Origin: Deinococcus terrestris
Lineage (GTDB): Bacteria > Deinococcota > Deinococci > Deinococcales > Deinococcaceae
NCBI RefSeq assembly: GCF_009377345.1
Contig: NZ_WBSL01000016.1
Location: 1-42,956 of the forward strand
Reading direction: 5' to 3'
Length of the DNA stretch: 42,956 nt
The notes beneath the pieces are model-generated. The model was not told the origin of the DNA, searched no databases, and saw only the letters and a program-made list of their open reading frames with translations. Positions 6,656-13,703 of this stretch are shown here, piece after piece; within the stretch, counting starts at the first letter, position 1; every line of letters begins with the position of its first letter. A program made the position numbers and the translations under genes.

Positions 6656-9616
6656 TTGGTCCGTTCCTCAGAATCCCTGCTGACCCAGGCCCAGCGCGAG
6701 CAGTTCACGCGCTTTCCCCCGCTTGACGAACACCTGCTCTCCCGGTACTACCTGCTCGGTGAGGACGACTTGCGCCTGGTGCGGGAACGGCGGCGGGACT
6801 TCAACAGGCTCGGTTTCGCCGTGCAACTCACGGTGCTGCGCCATCTCGGCCGCCCCCTGCGTTCTGGCGAGACTCCGCCGGAAGAGGCCCTGGCTTATCT
6901 CGCCGAGCAACTGCGGGTGGACGCTGGGTGTTACGGGCAGTACGCCACCCGCGACCCGACCCGGCACGAACACTTCGCGTCGCTGTGCCAGAGCCTCGGG
7001 TACGCGGAGCTGTCACGCCGTCTGAATGACGAGTTGCGGGAGTGGCTGATGCCGCTGGCCGTCGTCACCAACCAGCCCTTTCCTCTGATGAGCGCCCTGA
7101 TGGACGAGTTGCGACGGAGGAAGGTGCTGGTGCCGCGCTTCAGCGTCCTCGAACGCCTCGTCCACGCGGCGCGCGTCCGGGCTGACCAGCACACCTATGG
7201 TCTGCTCAATCTACCGCTGAAGGGCGAGTTGCCCGAGAAGATGGACGCCCTGCTGTCGCCGCAGGACGACGAGCCCATCTCTCGGTTTGCCTGGCTGGGT
7301 CGGCCGGTCGGCGCCCCCAAAGCCAAGCATGTCCTCGCCCTGCTTGACCGGCTGGCCTTCGTGCGTACCTTCCCGGTGCAGAGCAACCTGCGCGCCTTCC
7401 TGCCGCAAAGCCGCCTGGAGCATCTGGCTGAGGAGGCGAGGCGCCTGAGCGCCTCGCACCTGGGAGATTTCGAGCCGGGGCGGCGGCGGGCGACCCTGAT
7501 GGCCTACCTTTTTGACCTTTCCGAGACCCTGACCGACGCCGTGCTCGACATGCACGACCGGGTGATGGTGGGGCTACTCAGAGACGGCGAGCGGGAAGCG
7601 GCGGAAGTGTTCAGAGAGCAAGGGCCACCACTCGTCAAGCAGTTGGGCACGTTCAAGTCGGTGTGTGCGGCGGTCATCGCTGCGCGTGAGCAGGGCGCTG
7701 ACCCCTACCAGGCCATCGAGGCGGTCGTGAACTGGCAGCAGCTCGTCGAGACGGTGCGGGAGCGGGAGGTGGTGCGCGCCGAACAGCTCGACCCCCTGCA
7801 CTGCGCCCTCAAGGGGTACGCCAAGGTTCGGTCCTATGCGCCACGAATGCTCGCGTCCTTCTCCTTCCAGGCTGAGGGGACGGCCGCGCCTCTGGTCGAG
7901 GCGCTGGGACTCCTGCGCGAGATGTACGCCGCGAACAAGCGGACGCTGCCGGAACACGTCCCCATCGGGTTCGTGCGACAGAAGTGGGCGGGGCAGGTGT
8001 TCCGGGATGGTGAGATCGACCGCCGGGCCTACGAGTTGTGTGTACTGGACGAGTTGCGGCTCGCGTTGCGAGCCGGGGATGTGTGGGTCACCGGGAGCCG
8101 CAAGTACAAGGACCTCGACGCTTACCTCTTGCCGCAGGGCGTGTGGCAGCGCCAACTCCCCGAGCTATCGCTGTCCCTACCCGAGACCTTTGAGGCATTC
8201 TGGAGGGAGATCGAGCCCAAGCTGCAAGGACAGCTCCTTGAAGTCGAGGGCTTGCTGGTCCAGGGGGCGTTGTCGTCCGTCACGGTCCGGGGCCGCAAGC
8301 TGAAGGTCGGGAAGGCGCTGAAGGCCGTCCCCGATGAGGTGGAACCCCTGGAACGCTGGTTGAGCGCGCGGGTCCCGCGCGTGAAGATCACCGACCTGCT
8401 GCTGGAGGTCAACGCCTGGACCCGCTTCACGGGCGCCTTCCTGAACCTGCACAGTGGCAAGGGCGCGGAGCGGCACGACCACCTGTTGACGGCCATCCTG
8501 GCCGATGGGCTCAACCTGGGCTTGACCAAGATGGCCGAGGCCTCGCCCGATCCGGGCGTAACCACCCGGCGCCTGATGTACCTCGCGGACTGGTTCCTCC
8601 GCCCCGACTCCTATGCTGCCGGGCTCGCCGAACTCGTGAACTTCCAGTCGAAGTTGCCCCTGGCGGCCCTGTGGGGTGACGGCACGACCAGCAGTTCCGA
8701 CGGGCAGCGGTTCCCCACAGGAGGACGTGGAAAGACCTTCGGGCACCTGAACGCGAAGTACGGCCGGGAACCGGGCGTGCTGTTCTACACCCACGTGAGT
8801 GACCAATACGCCCCCTTCCACACCAAGGTCATCACCGCCAACGTCCGGGACGCCTTGCATGTGTTGGATGGGCTGCTGTACCACCTGTCGGACCTGAAAA
8901 TCAAAGAGCACTACACCGATACCGCTGGGTACACCGAGCAGGTCTTCGCGCTGTGCCACCTGCTGGGGTTCCGCTTCGCCCCCAGGATTCGGGACCTGGG
9001 CGAGACGCGGCTGTACACGCCGGAGGTCGGCTCTGCTTATGGACTGCTAGAGCCGCTGGTGGCCCAGCGGCTCAACCTGCGGCTGATCCGCGAGCACTGG
9101 GATGAATTGCGGCGGCTCACGGTGTCCGTTAAGGCCGGGACAGTCACCGCCTCTCTGATCCTGTCCAAGCTGGCCTCGTACCCCCGCCAGAACGGGCTCG
9201 CACTGGCTTTGCGTGAACTCGGCAGGGTGCAACGCACCCTGTTCACCCTGGAGTGGCTGCGCGACCCTGACCTCAGGCGGCGTGTGCTGGTCGGCCTGAA
9301 TAAAGGCGAAGCCCTGCACGCCCTGAAACGGGCGGTGGCCTTTCACCGGAGTGGGGAGATTCGGGATCGGTCCTTCGAGGCCCAGAGCAATCGCGCCAGC
9401 GGCCTGAACCTCGTCACGACCGCCATCGCCGTATGGAACACGGTGTACTTGGGGCGTGCGGTAGAGAGCCTGCGCGCCGAGGGCGTAGATGTACCCGATG
9501 AACTGTTGGCTCACGTGTCACCGCTGTCGTGGGAACACATCGGGCTGACCGGCGACTATGTGTGGCGCCCCGAGGGGGTCCCTGCTGAAGGGGCGTATCG
9601 GGCACTGTGCGAGTAA
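6656..9616 (+). CDS. tnpA: Tn3-family transposase TnpA
   Basis: At 986 residues this is full length for the family (about 950-1000). It has the N-terminal DUF4158-like region and the C-terminal RNase-H-type DDE core: Asp in LWGDGTTSSSDGQRF, Asp in HYTDTAGYTEQVF and the region NLVTTAIAVWNTVYLGRAVE supplying Glu. The family ending LSPLSWEHIGLTGDYVW is present. The start is TTG at 6656, with AAGGAG about ten bases upstream. It lies next to the right inverted repeat. The 266 bp between the MerA-like gene and tnpA hold no supported gene; a 23-codon GTG frame at 6462 is not convincing. Confidence 0.96.
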   Translation: MVRSSESLLTQAQREQFTRFPPLDEHLLSRYYLLGEDDLRLVRERRRDFNRLGFAVQLTVLRHLGRPLRSGETPPEEALAYLAEQLRVDAGCYGQYATRDPTRHEHFASLCQSLGYAELSRRLNDELREWLMPLAVVTNQPFPLMSALMDELRRRKVLVPRFSVLERLVHAARVRADQHTYGLLNLPLKGELPEKMDALLSPQDDEPISRFAWLGRPVGAPKAKHVLALLDRLAFVRTFPVQSNLRAFLPQSRLEHLAEEARRLSASHLGDFEPGRRRATLMAYLFDLSETLTDAVLDMHDRVMVGLLRDGEREAAEVFREQGPPLVKQLGTFKSVCAAVIAAREQGADPYQAIEAVVNWQQLVETVREREVVRAEQLDPLHCALKGYAKVRSYAPRMLASFSFQAEGTAAPLVEALGLLREMYAANKRTLPEHVPIGFVRQKWAGQVFRDGEIDRRAYELCVLDELRLALRAGDVWVTGSRKYKDLDAYLLPQGVWQRQLPELSLSLPETFEAFWREIEPKLQGQLLEVEGLLVQGALSSVTVRGRKLKVGKALKAVPDEVEPLERWLSARVPRVKITDLLLEVNAWTRFTGAFLNLHSGKGAERHDHLLTAILADGLNLGLTKMAEASPDPGVTTRRLMYLADWFLRPDSYAAGLAELVNFQSKLPLAALWGDGTTSSSDGQRFPTGGRGKTFGHLNAKYGREPGVLFYTHVSDQYAPFHTKVITANVRDALHVLDGLLYHLSDLKIKEHYTDTAGYTEQVFALCHLLGFRFAPRIRDLGETRLYTPEVGSAYGLLEPLVAQRLNLRLIREHWDELRRLTVSVKAGTVTASLILSKLASYPRQNGLALALRELGRVQRTLFTLEWLRDPDLRRRVLVGLNKGEALHALKRAVAFHRSGEIRDRSFEAQSNRASGLNLVTTAIAVWNTVYLGRAVESLRAEGVDVPDELLAHVSPLSWEHIGLTGDYVWRPEGVPAEGAYRALCE

Positions 9617-9642
9617 AAAGTGCGTCCCATACGCACTTTTTT
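9616..9642. terminator. Intrinsic terminator after tnpA
   Basis: AAAAAGTGCGT-CCCAT-ACGCACTTTTTTT: a strong stem with a T tract directly after the tnpA stop and just inside the right inverted repeat. Together with the left-end terminator it insulates the transposon from both sides. Confidence 0.88.
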
Positions 9643-9643
9643 T

Positions 9644-9681
9644 CTTAGCGTAGTAGGATTCGCCAATCTTGTCGTAGCCCC
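9644..9681 (-). repeat. Right 38-bp inverted repeat (IRR) of the Tn3 element
   Basis: The complement of the left repeat with one mismatch. It starts CTTAGCGTAGTAGG and ends CGTAGCCCC. The next five bases (9682-9686) are the TATCA duplication. Confidence 0.95.
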
Positions 9682-9686
9682 TATCA
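9682..9686. repeat. Right target-site duplication (TATCA) of the Tn3 element
   Basis: It directly follows the right inverted repeat and equals 1313-1317. Confidence 0.93.
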
Positions 9687-10111
9687 GCGGCTCCTTTTTC
9701 CCACAAAAATGCCGCCACGGGCAGAAAGCGGCACTTCCTCACCAACCTGTCTAATCCTTTTGCGACCAGACGCAGCTTCCCTGACGGACCCCCTCGATGT
9801 CGAGCGCTCCGGCGTGCAAGGTGATGGTGGCAAGCGACAGGCCGGGCATCCTGCTGTGCGGGTCAGCGGCGGCAGGGTCGCCCGCCTACTCACCGTGCTT
9901 TAGCAGCAAGTGAGCGTAAGCGACGGCCCACAGAGCAGCGGCGCGTTCGGCGGGCATGAAGATGAAGAGAGGGACGAGCGTGGGCGTGTGCATGAGCATG
10001 GGAAGCCTCCTGCACCTGGCGAGCGCGGGCGGCCTCTCTTGGCCTACTGCCGGAACGCGGTCGGGTGGATGGTGTGGGGACAGGGGAGCGGATGCGCTTG
10101 GGCCAGGGGCG
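9687..10111. other. Mostly non-coding stretch between the transposon and hsdM
   Basis: About 425 bp. Apart from the small reverse-strand ORF at 9886-9999 (listed separately), only a weak 32-codon reverse ORF at 9751-9849 without a convincing ribosome site is visible. No tRNA, repeat or IS end was recognised. The stretch lies downstream of the hsd operon and could hold its 3' UTR. Confidence 0.5.
9886..9999 (-). CDS. Small hydrophobic protein downstream of hsdM (putative)
   Basis: A 37-codon ORF beginning MLMHTPTLVPLFIF with an AGGAGG ribosome-binding site about six bases upstream of ATG 9999. The first half is hydrophobic (one possible membrane or buried helix), followed by AERAAALWAVAYAHLLLKHGE. 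It lies 112 bp after the hsdM stop in the same direction, so it may be the last gene of the restriction operon. I do not recognise a family. The support is the ribosome site and non-random composition only. Confidence 0.4.
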   Translation of the reverse strand: MLMHTPTLVPLFIFMPAERAAALWAVAYAHLLLKHGE

Positions 10112-11719
10112 CTATGGGAGCGGCGGCAGCCCCAGTTCCTTTAGGAACCCGTTGTGCTGGGCGGTAGCCGCCTGAATTCGCTCCTCAATGGCGCTTAGCG
10201 TCTCGTGGACACTGCCCAGGTCAATGTCCTCCTGAGCCTGGTCAGTGCTGACATAGCGGGTGATGTTCAGGTTGTAACCGTTCTGCGCGATCTCATCCAA
10301 CGGCACCCGGCGCGAGTAGTGCGCCTCCTCACGCCGTTCCCGGTAGGTGTCCAGAATCTTGGTGATGTCCCCGGGGCGCAGCTCGTTCTGGCGCTTTTTC
10401 TTGCCGAAGTGCTCACTGGCGTTGATGACCAGCACGTCACCGAACTTCTTGCACTTCTTCAGCACCAGAATCGCCACCGGGATGCCCGTGGAATAGAACA
10501 GGTTGGAAGGCAGACCGATGATGGTGTCGATGTAGCCGTCTTCCAGCAGCTTGCGGCGGATGCGCTCCTCGGCCCCGCCCCGGAACAGGACGCCGTGCGG
10601 CAGGATGATCGCCATCGTGCCTTCTTGCGAGAGGTAATGAAAGCCGTGCAGCAGGAAGGCAAAATCCGCCGCCGACTTGGGGGCCACGCCGTAGCTCTTG
10701 AAGCGGGTGTCTTGCGCCGTCGCTTCGCCCGGCTCCCAGCGCAGGCTGAACGGCGGGTTGGCGACCACCGCGTCGAATTGCGGCTTCCTGGCCGGGTTCT
10801 CGTCCTTGAAGATGTCCCAGTCGTTACTCAGGGTGTCGCCGTGGAAGATCTCGAACTCGGTGTCCTTGACGCCGTGCAGCAGCATGTTCATGCGGGCGAG
10901 GTTGTAGGTCGTGATGTTCTTTTCCTGGCCGTAAATCTTGCCGATGCTGCCGCCGTGCGCCTCCACCGTGCGCCGCACGTTGAGCAGCAGCGAGCCGGAG
11001 CCGCTGGTCATGTCCAGCACGCTCCCCAGCCGCTTCTTGTAGCCCAGCGCCGGGTCCTGGCTGTCGAGCGCCACGATGCCCGAGAGCACGCTGGACACCT
11101 GCTGAGGCGTGTAGAACTCGCCCGCCTTCTTGCCCGACCCCGCCGCGAACTGCCCGATCAGGTACTCGTAGGCGTCGCCCAGCAGGTCGGAATCGGTGGA
11201 GAACCCGCTGAGGCCCTCGGCGATCTTGCCCACGATGGTCGTCAGCTTCTTGTTGCGCTCGGCCTGGTTCTTGCCCAGCTTCTCGGAGTCCAAGTTGATC
11301 TCGGAGAACAGCCCGGCGAAGTTGTTGCCGAAGGATTCCTCCTCGATGTACTTGAAGCCTTTGCGGAGGGTAGTCAGCAGCTCGGGGCTCTGCTGGCGGG
11401 CCAACTCGGCAATGTGGCTCCAGAGCGACTCGGGCCGGATCACGTAATGCACCCGCCGCCGCATCAGGTCCTCGAACTCCTCTATGTCGTCCGGGTTGGC
11501 GTCGTAGAAGGCTTGCAGGGCATTGCCGCCCGGTTCCACCGTGGGCCAGTCCCCGCCCAGCTCGCGCCGCGCCGCCGCCTCGTAGTTGTCGGACAGGTAG
11601 CGCAGGAACAAGAAGGCCAGCATGTAGTCGCGGAAGTCGTCGGCGTTCATGGCCCCGCGCAACTGGTCAGCAATGCCCCAGAGCGTCTTGCCGAGGTTGT
11701 TCATCTGTTGGTCGGTCAT
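10112..11719 (-). CDS. hsdM: Type I restriction-modification system methyltransferase subunit HsdM
   Basis: This 535-residue N6-adenine methyltransferase has an N-terminal HsdM helical domain (residues 1-150, MNNLGKTLWGIADQLRGAMNADDFRDYMLAFLFLRYLS), SAM-binding motif I in LDMTSGSGSLLLNV and catalytic motif IV NPPF in VVANPPFSLRW. With HsdS it forms the M2S1 methylase that protects host DNA. Its start overlaps the hsdS stop by ATGA. It is the last large gene of the hsdR-TA-hsdS-hsdM unit. Length and motifs are complete, so it should be active. Confidence 0.97.
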   Translation of the reverse strand: MTDQQMNNLGKTLWGIADQLRGAMNADDFRDYMLAFLFLRYLSDNYEAAARRELGGDWPTVEPGGNALQAFYDANPDDIEEFEDLMRRRVHYVIRPESLWSHIAELARQQSPELLTTLRKGFKYIEEESFGNNFAGLFSEINLDSEKLGKNQAERNKKLTTIVGKIAEGLSGFSTDSDLLGDAYEYLIGQFAAGSGKKAGEFYTPQQVSSVLSGIVALDSQDPALGYKKRLGSVLDMTSGSGSLLLNVRRTVEAHGGSIGKIYGQEKNITTYNLARMNMLLHGVKDTEFEIFHGDTLSNDWDIFKDENPARKPQFDAVVANPPFSLRWEPGEATAQDTRFKSYGVAPKSAADFAFLLHGFHYLSQEGTMAIILPHGVLFRGGAEERIRRKLLEDGYIDTIIGLPSNLFYSTGIPVAILVLKKCKKFGDVLVINASEHFGKKKRQNELRPGDITKILDTYRERREEAHYSRRVPLDEIAQNGYNLNITRYVSTDQAQEDIDLGSVHETLSAIEERIQAATAQHNGFLKELGLPPLP

Positions 11720-13026
11720 TCGGCGGCCTCCTGGGTCGTGTGGTTGTCGGCAGAAGCGGCGGGAAAGAGGCCCTGCATCAGCCCCCGCTTGAACGCTTGC
11801 AGCGCCGCGATGTGGTCGCCCTGCGCGGCGATGAGGTCATCGAGGGACGACAGCGCGGCAGCAATGCGGGTTTGTTCGGGGAGAGAGGGGAACAGGAAGG
11901 CAATACGCTTCAAGATTTCCGTATTTAGAGAAGCCATTGTCTGCCCAACAGCAGCATTCCTGATTTTCGATTTACTCGACTCGATCTTGAGGAGCTGATT
12001 GAGAAATTCTGATGTGTATTCTCTTTCGTTGATAATTCTAAGCCTCAAAAGCCTGCCAGAGAAAAGCCAACCGTCATTCTTAGGCCGGGCAATTGAACAT
12101 CTATCAACAGAACCAACGCGACTAAATACTATATCCCCGGTTATAATTTTGTAACTAGAGAGTCTTTTCTTATCAGCATCAGAAACTTTGGGCGCATTGT
12201 CACCTAAGAGCCCAAACTCTCCCAAATGCTCAACCGTTACAATAGGTGTTCCCTCAGTTACATAGTCCTCTTGATGCAAAACAGAGCCGAATGGTCCTGT
12301 CCTAATATCGCTGATCTCCCCCAGCTTCTTCTCTTCCCACTCCCCCGCCCCCTCGAACTCGGGGAAGCGCAGGCGGGGCACCCGCCCGCCCTCGGCGGGG
12401 AACAGGCCCGCCATCAGTCCCCGCTTGTGCTCGCGCAGGGCGGCCTGCTTGCTCTGGTGGGCCGCGATGATGGCATCCAGGGAGGAAAGGGCGGCGGCGA
12501 TGCGGGTCTGCTCGGAAAGGGTTGGGGGGAGGGGAATATGTAAGTCCCTCAATATCCCCAAGTTAAGCCCACCTCTACCGCCCTCACCCGTGGACAAGGA
12601 ACGCAACTCTTCATATTTAGAATCCAAAAAGGAATACAGAAACTCATAATTTAGTTTCTCAAGTGGCATGATTGCCGCGATGGATTGATTCGTACAAAGC
12701 TCAATTGCATTGGTTGCCACAGTTCCGCGTGTTTTGCCTTGTCCAGCTAATGCAACGAGTACAGAATTTATAGGCAACATCTTAGTACTGGCCGATTTAT
12801 AACCCAATTCCGTTATCCTGCCTTGAACATCTCGGACACGTTTCTTATGAATGTCTCCTGAAGACATCCACGGTATATCGCCACCCCAGTACTCCTTCTT
12901 TGAGGTTGATGGAGTCGCTCCAGCAAGCAGGTTCGCTAACTCCCCCAGCTTCTTCTCTTCCCACTTCCCAACAAACCCCGGAAACCTCAGCCGGGGCGCG
13001 GGCACTTGCTTGGTTGTTTTCGTCAT
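11716..13026 (-). CDS. hsdS: Type I restriction-modification specificity subunit HsdS
   Basis: This 436-residue subunit is built of two target-recognition domains, each followed by a conserved helical spacer. The repeated blocks are WEEKKLGE (about residues 22 and 232) and EQTRIAAALSSLDxxIAA...KRGLMxGLFP (about 165-210 and 385-425). TRD1 (about 30-155) and TRD2 (about 240-375) read the two half-sites of a bipartite target. The TRD-coding DNA is clearly more AT-rich than the spacers and neighbours (for example 11890-12300 and 12530-12930), the usual sign of TRD swapping by recombination. The stop overlaps hsdM (ATGA) and the start overlaps the PIN toxin stop. Confidence 0.95.
   Translation of the reverse strand: MTKTTKQVPAPRLRFPGFVGKWEEKKLGELANLLAGATPSTSKKEYWGGDIPWMSSGDIHKKRVRDVQGRITELGYKSASTKMLPINSVLVALAGQGKTRGTVATNAIELCTNQSIAAIMPLEKLNYEFLYSFLDSKYEELRSLSTGEGGRGGLNLGILRDLHIPLPPTLSEQTRIAAALSSLDAIIAAHQSKQAALREHKRGLMAGLFPAEGGRVPRLRFPEFEGAGEWEEKKLGEISDIRTGPFGSVLHQEDYVTEGTPIVTVEHLGEFGLLGDNAPKVSDADKKRLSSYKIITGDIVFSRVGSVDRCSIARPKNDGWLFSGRLLRLRIINEREYTSEFLNQLLKIESSKSKIRNAAVGQTMASLNTEILKRIAFLFPSLPEQTRIAAALSSLDDLIAAQGDHIAALQAFKRGLMQGLFPAASADNHTTQEAAE
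12316..12341 (-). repeat. 26-bp exact direct repeat in hsdS, copy 1
   Basis: Identical to 12940-12965. It encodes the WEEKKLGEL segment that precedes TRD2. Exact repeats bracketing a TRD permit homologous exchange or deletion of the domain. Confidence 0.9.
12940..12965 (-). repeat. 26-bp exact direct repeat in hsdS, copy 2
   Basis: Identical to 12316-12341. It encodes the same WEEKKLGEL segment before TRD1. Recombination between the copies would remove about 624 bp, leaving a single-TRD HsdS. Confidence 0.9.
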
Positions 13027-13448
13027 TTTTCCTTCCAGAGATTCAAGACATTCACTTGCATGGGGGCAAAGTCGCTTTCATTGCGCGTCACCACGGTCAG
13101 GCCGTGGGCTGCCGCTGTCGCCGCGATGAGGGAATCCATGCTGGCCGGGGTGTTCCCGGCGGTGCGGGCGGCCTGGTAGCGCCAGGCCCACTCGTCCATG
13201 ACGGCGGGCGTGAGATCGAGCACCCGCCCCTCGAAGAGCCTCAGGAAGGTGTGGTCATACCAGTGCTGCAACTTGTTGCGCCGCTGCTCGTTGGGGGCGG
13301 CCAGAATGCCCCTCTTGAGTTCCCCCAGCGTGATGACGCTCAGGGCCACGTCTTGCAGGGGCGTGGAGGCCAGCCACCGGGCGACGGACGGTTCAGGCTG
13401 CGGCTTAGACATTTCGCTGATGACATTGGTGTCCACCAGGAACTTCAA
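13023..13448 (-). CDS. PIN-domain ribonuclease toxin (VapC/FitB-like) embedded in the hsd operon
   Basis: This 141-residue PIN protein has the acidic active site visible: Asp6 in FLVDTNVISE, Glu in TLGELKRG (about 43), Asp in SMDSLIAATA and the terminal acidic region TRNESDF. VapC-type toxins cut tRNA or rRNA until neutralised by the antitoxin. The gene follows its antitoxin with a 4-nt overlap and runs 4 nt into hsdS, so it is translationally coupled to both. Its place between hsdR and hsdS means loss of the R-M operon transcript would also stop antitoxin renewal (inference). Confidence 0.9.
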   Translation of the reverse strand: MKFLVDTNVISEMSKPQPEPSVARWLASTPLQDVALSVITLGELKRGILAAPNEQRRNKLQHWYDHTFLRLFEGRVLDLTPAVMDEWAWRYQAARTAGNTPASMDSLIAATAAAHGLTVVTRNESDFAPMQVNVLNLWKEK

Positions 13449-13693
13449 AGCTCGGTGTCCTTTGGAACGTCGCGGGGGCGCTCCGTCACCAGCTCGGCGT
13501 CATTGGGCAGGCCCTCGAAGGCCGCGAGCGCGGGCACGAACGGCGGGGCCTCGGTGTCCGGGGGCTGCATCTGAATCACCAGGGTGACGCCGTCGGGGCG
13601 GGCGACGCGCTGCGGCTCACCTCCTGCGGCGAGTTGCAGGATTTCTTCCCAGTGCGCCTGCGCTTCGCTGTAGGGCCAGATCGGGCGCGTCAT
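13445..13693 (-). CDS. Phd/YefM-like antitoxin partner of the PIN toxin
   Basis: The chosen start at ATG 13693 gives MTRPIWPYSEAQAHWEEILQLA, which matches the usual Phd/YefM opening; upstream in-frame ATGs at 13714 and 13732 would overlap the hsdR end. The 82-residue protein has an N-terminal DNA-binding half and a disordered C-terminal half rich in Pro and Glu (PPDTEAPPFVPALAAFEGLP) that would cover the toxin. No clear Shine-Dalgarno precedes 13693, so coupling to hsdR translation is possible. No operator palindrome is evident. Confidence 0.72.
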   Translation of the reverse strand: MTRPIWPYSEAQAHWEEILQLAAGGEPQRVARPDGVTLVIQMQPPDTEAPPFVPALAAFEGLPNDAELVTERPRDVPKDTEL

Positions 13694-13703
13694 AGAGACT
13701 ATT

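Larger units (their letters stand above)
1318..9681 (+). mobile_element. Complete Tn3-family mercury-resistance transposon
   Basis: The element is 8,364 bp long. It is bounded by 38-bp inverted repeats that start with GGGG and end with TAAG, as is usual for Tn3. The two ends differ at one base (GATTGACG at the left, GATTGGCG at the right). It is flanked by the direct 5-bp repeat TATCA (1313-1317 and 9682-9686), the target duplication expected for this family. It carries a tyrosine recombinase (left, reading outward), merR, a CopZ-like gene, merE, a merA-like gene and tnpA (right). An IS630-family element sits inside the mer operon. Intact ends, a target duplication and a full tnpA argue that it was recently mobile. 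The joined flanks reconstruct an uninterrupted target reading CCCCTATCAGCGG. Confidence 0.95.

Noticed and set aside
10205..11998. A 597-codon plus-strand frame opposite hsdM and hsdS
   Set aside because: It crosses the hsdM-hsdS junction and has no motif; hsdM is clear on the other strand.
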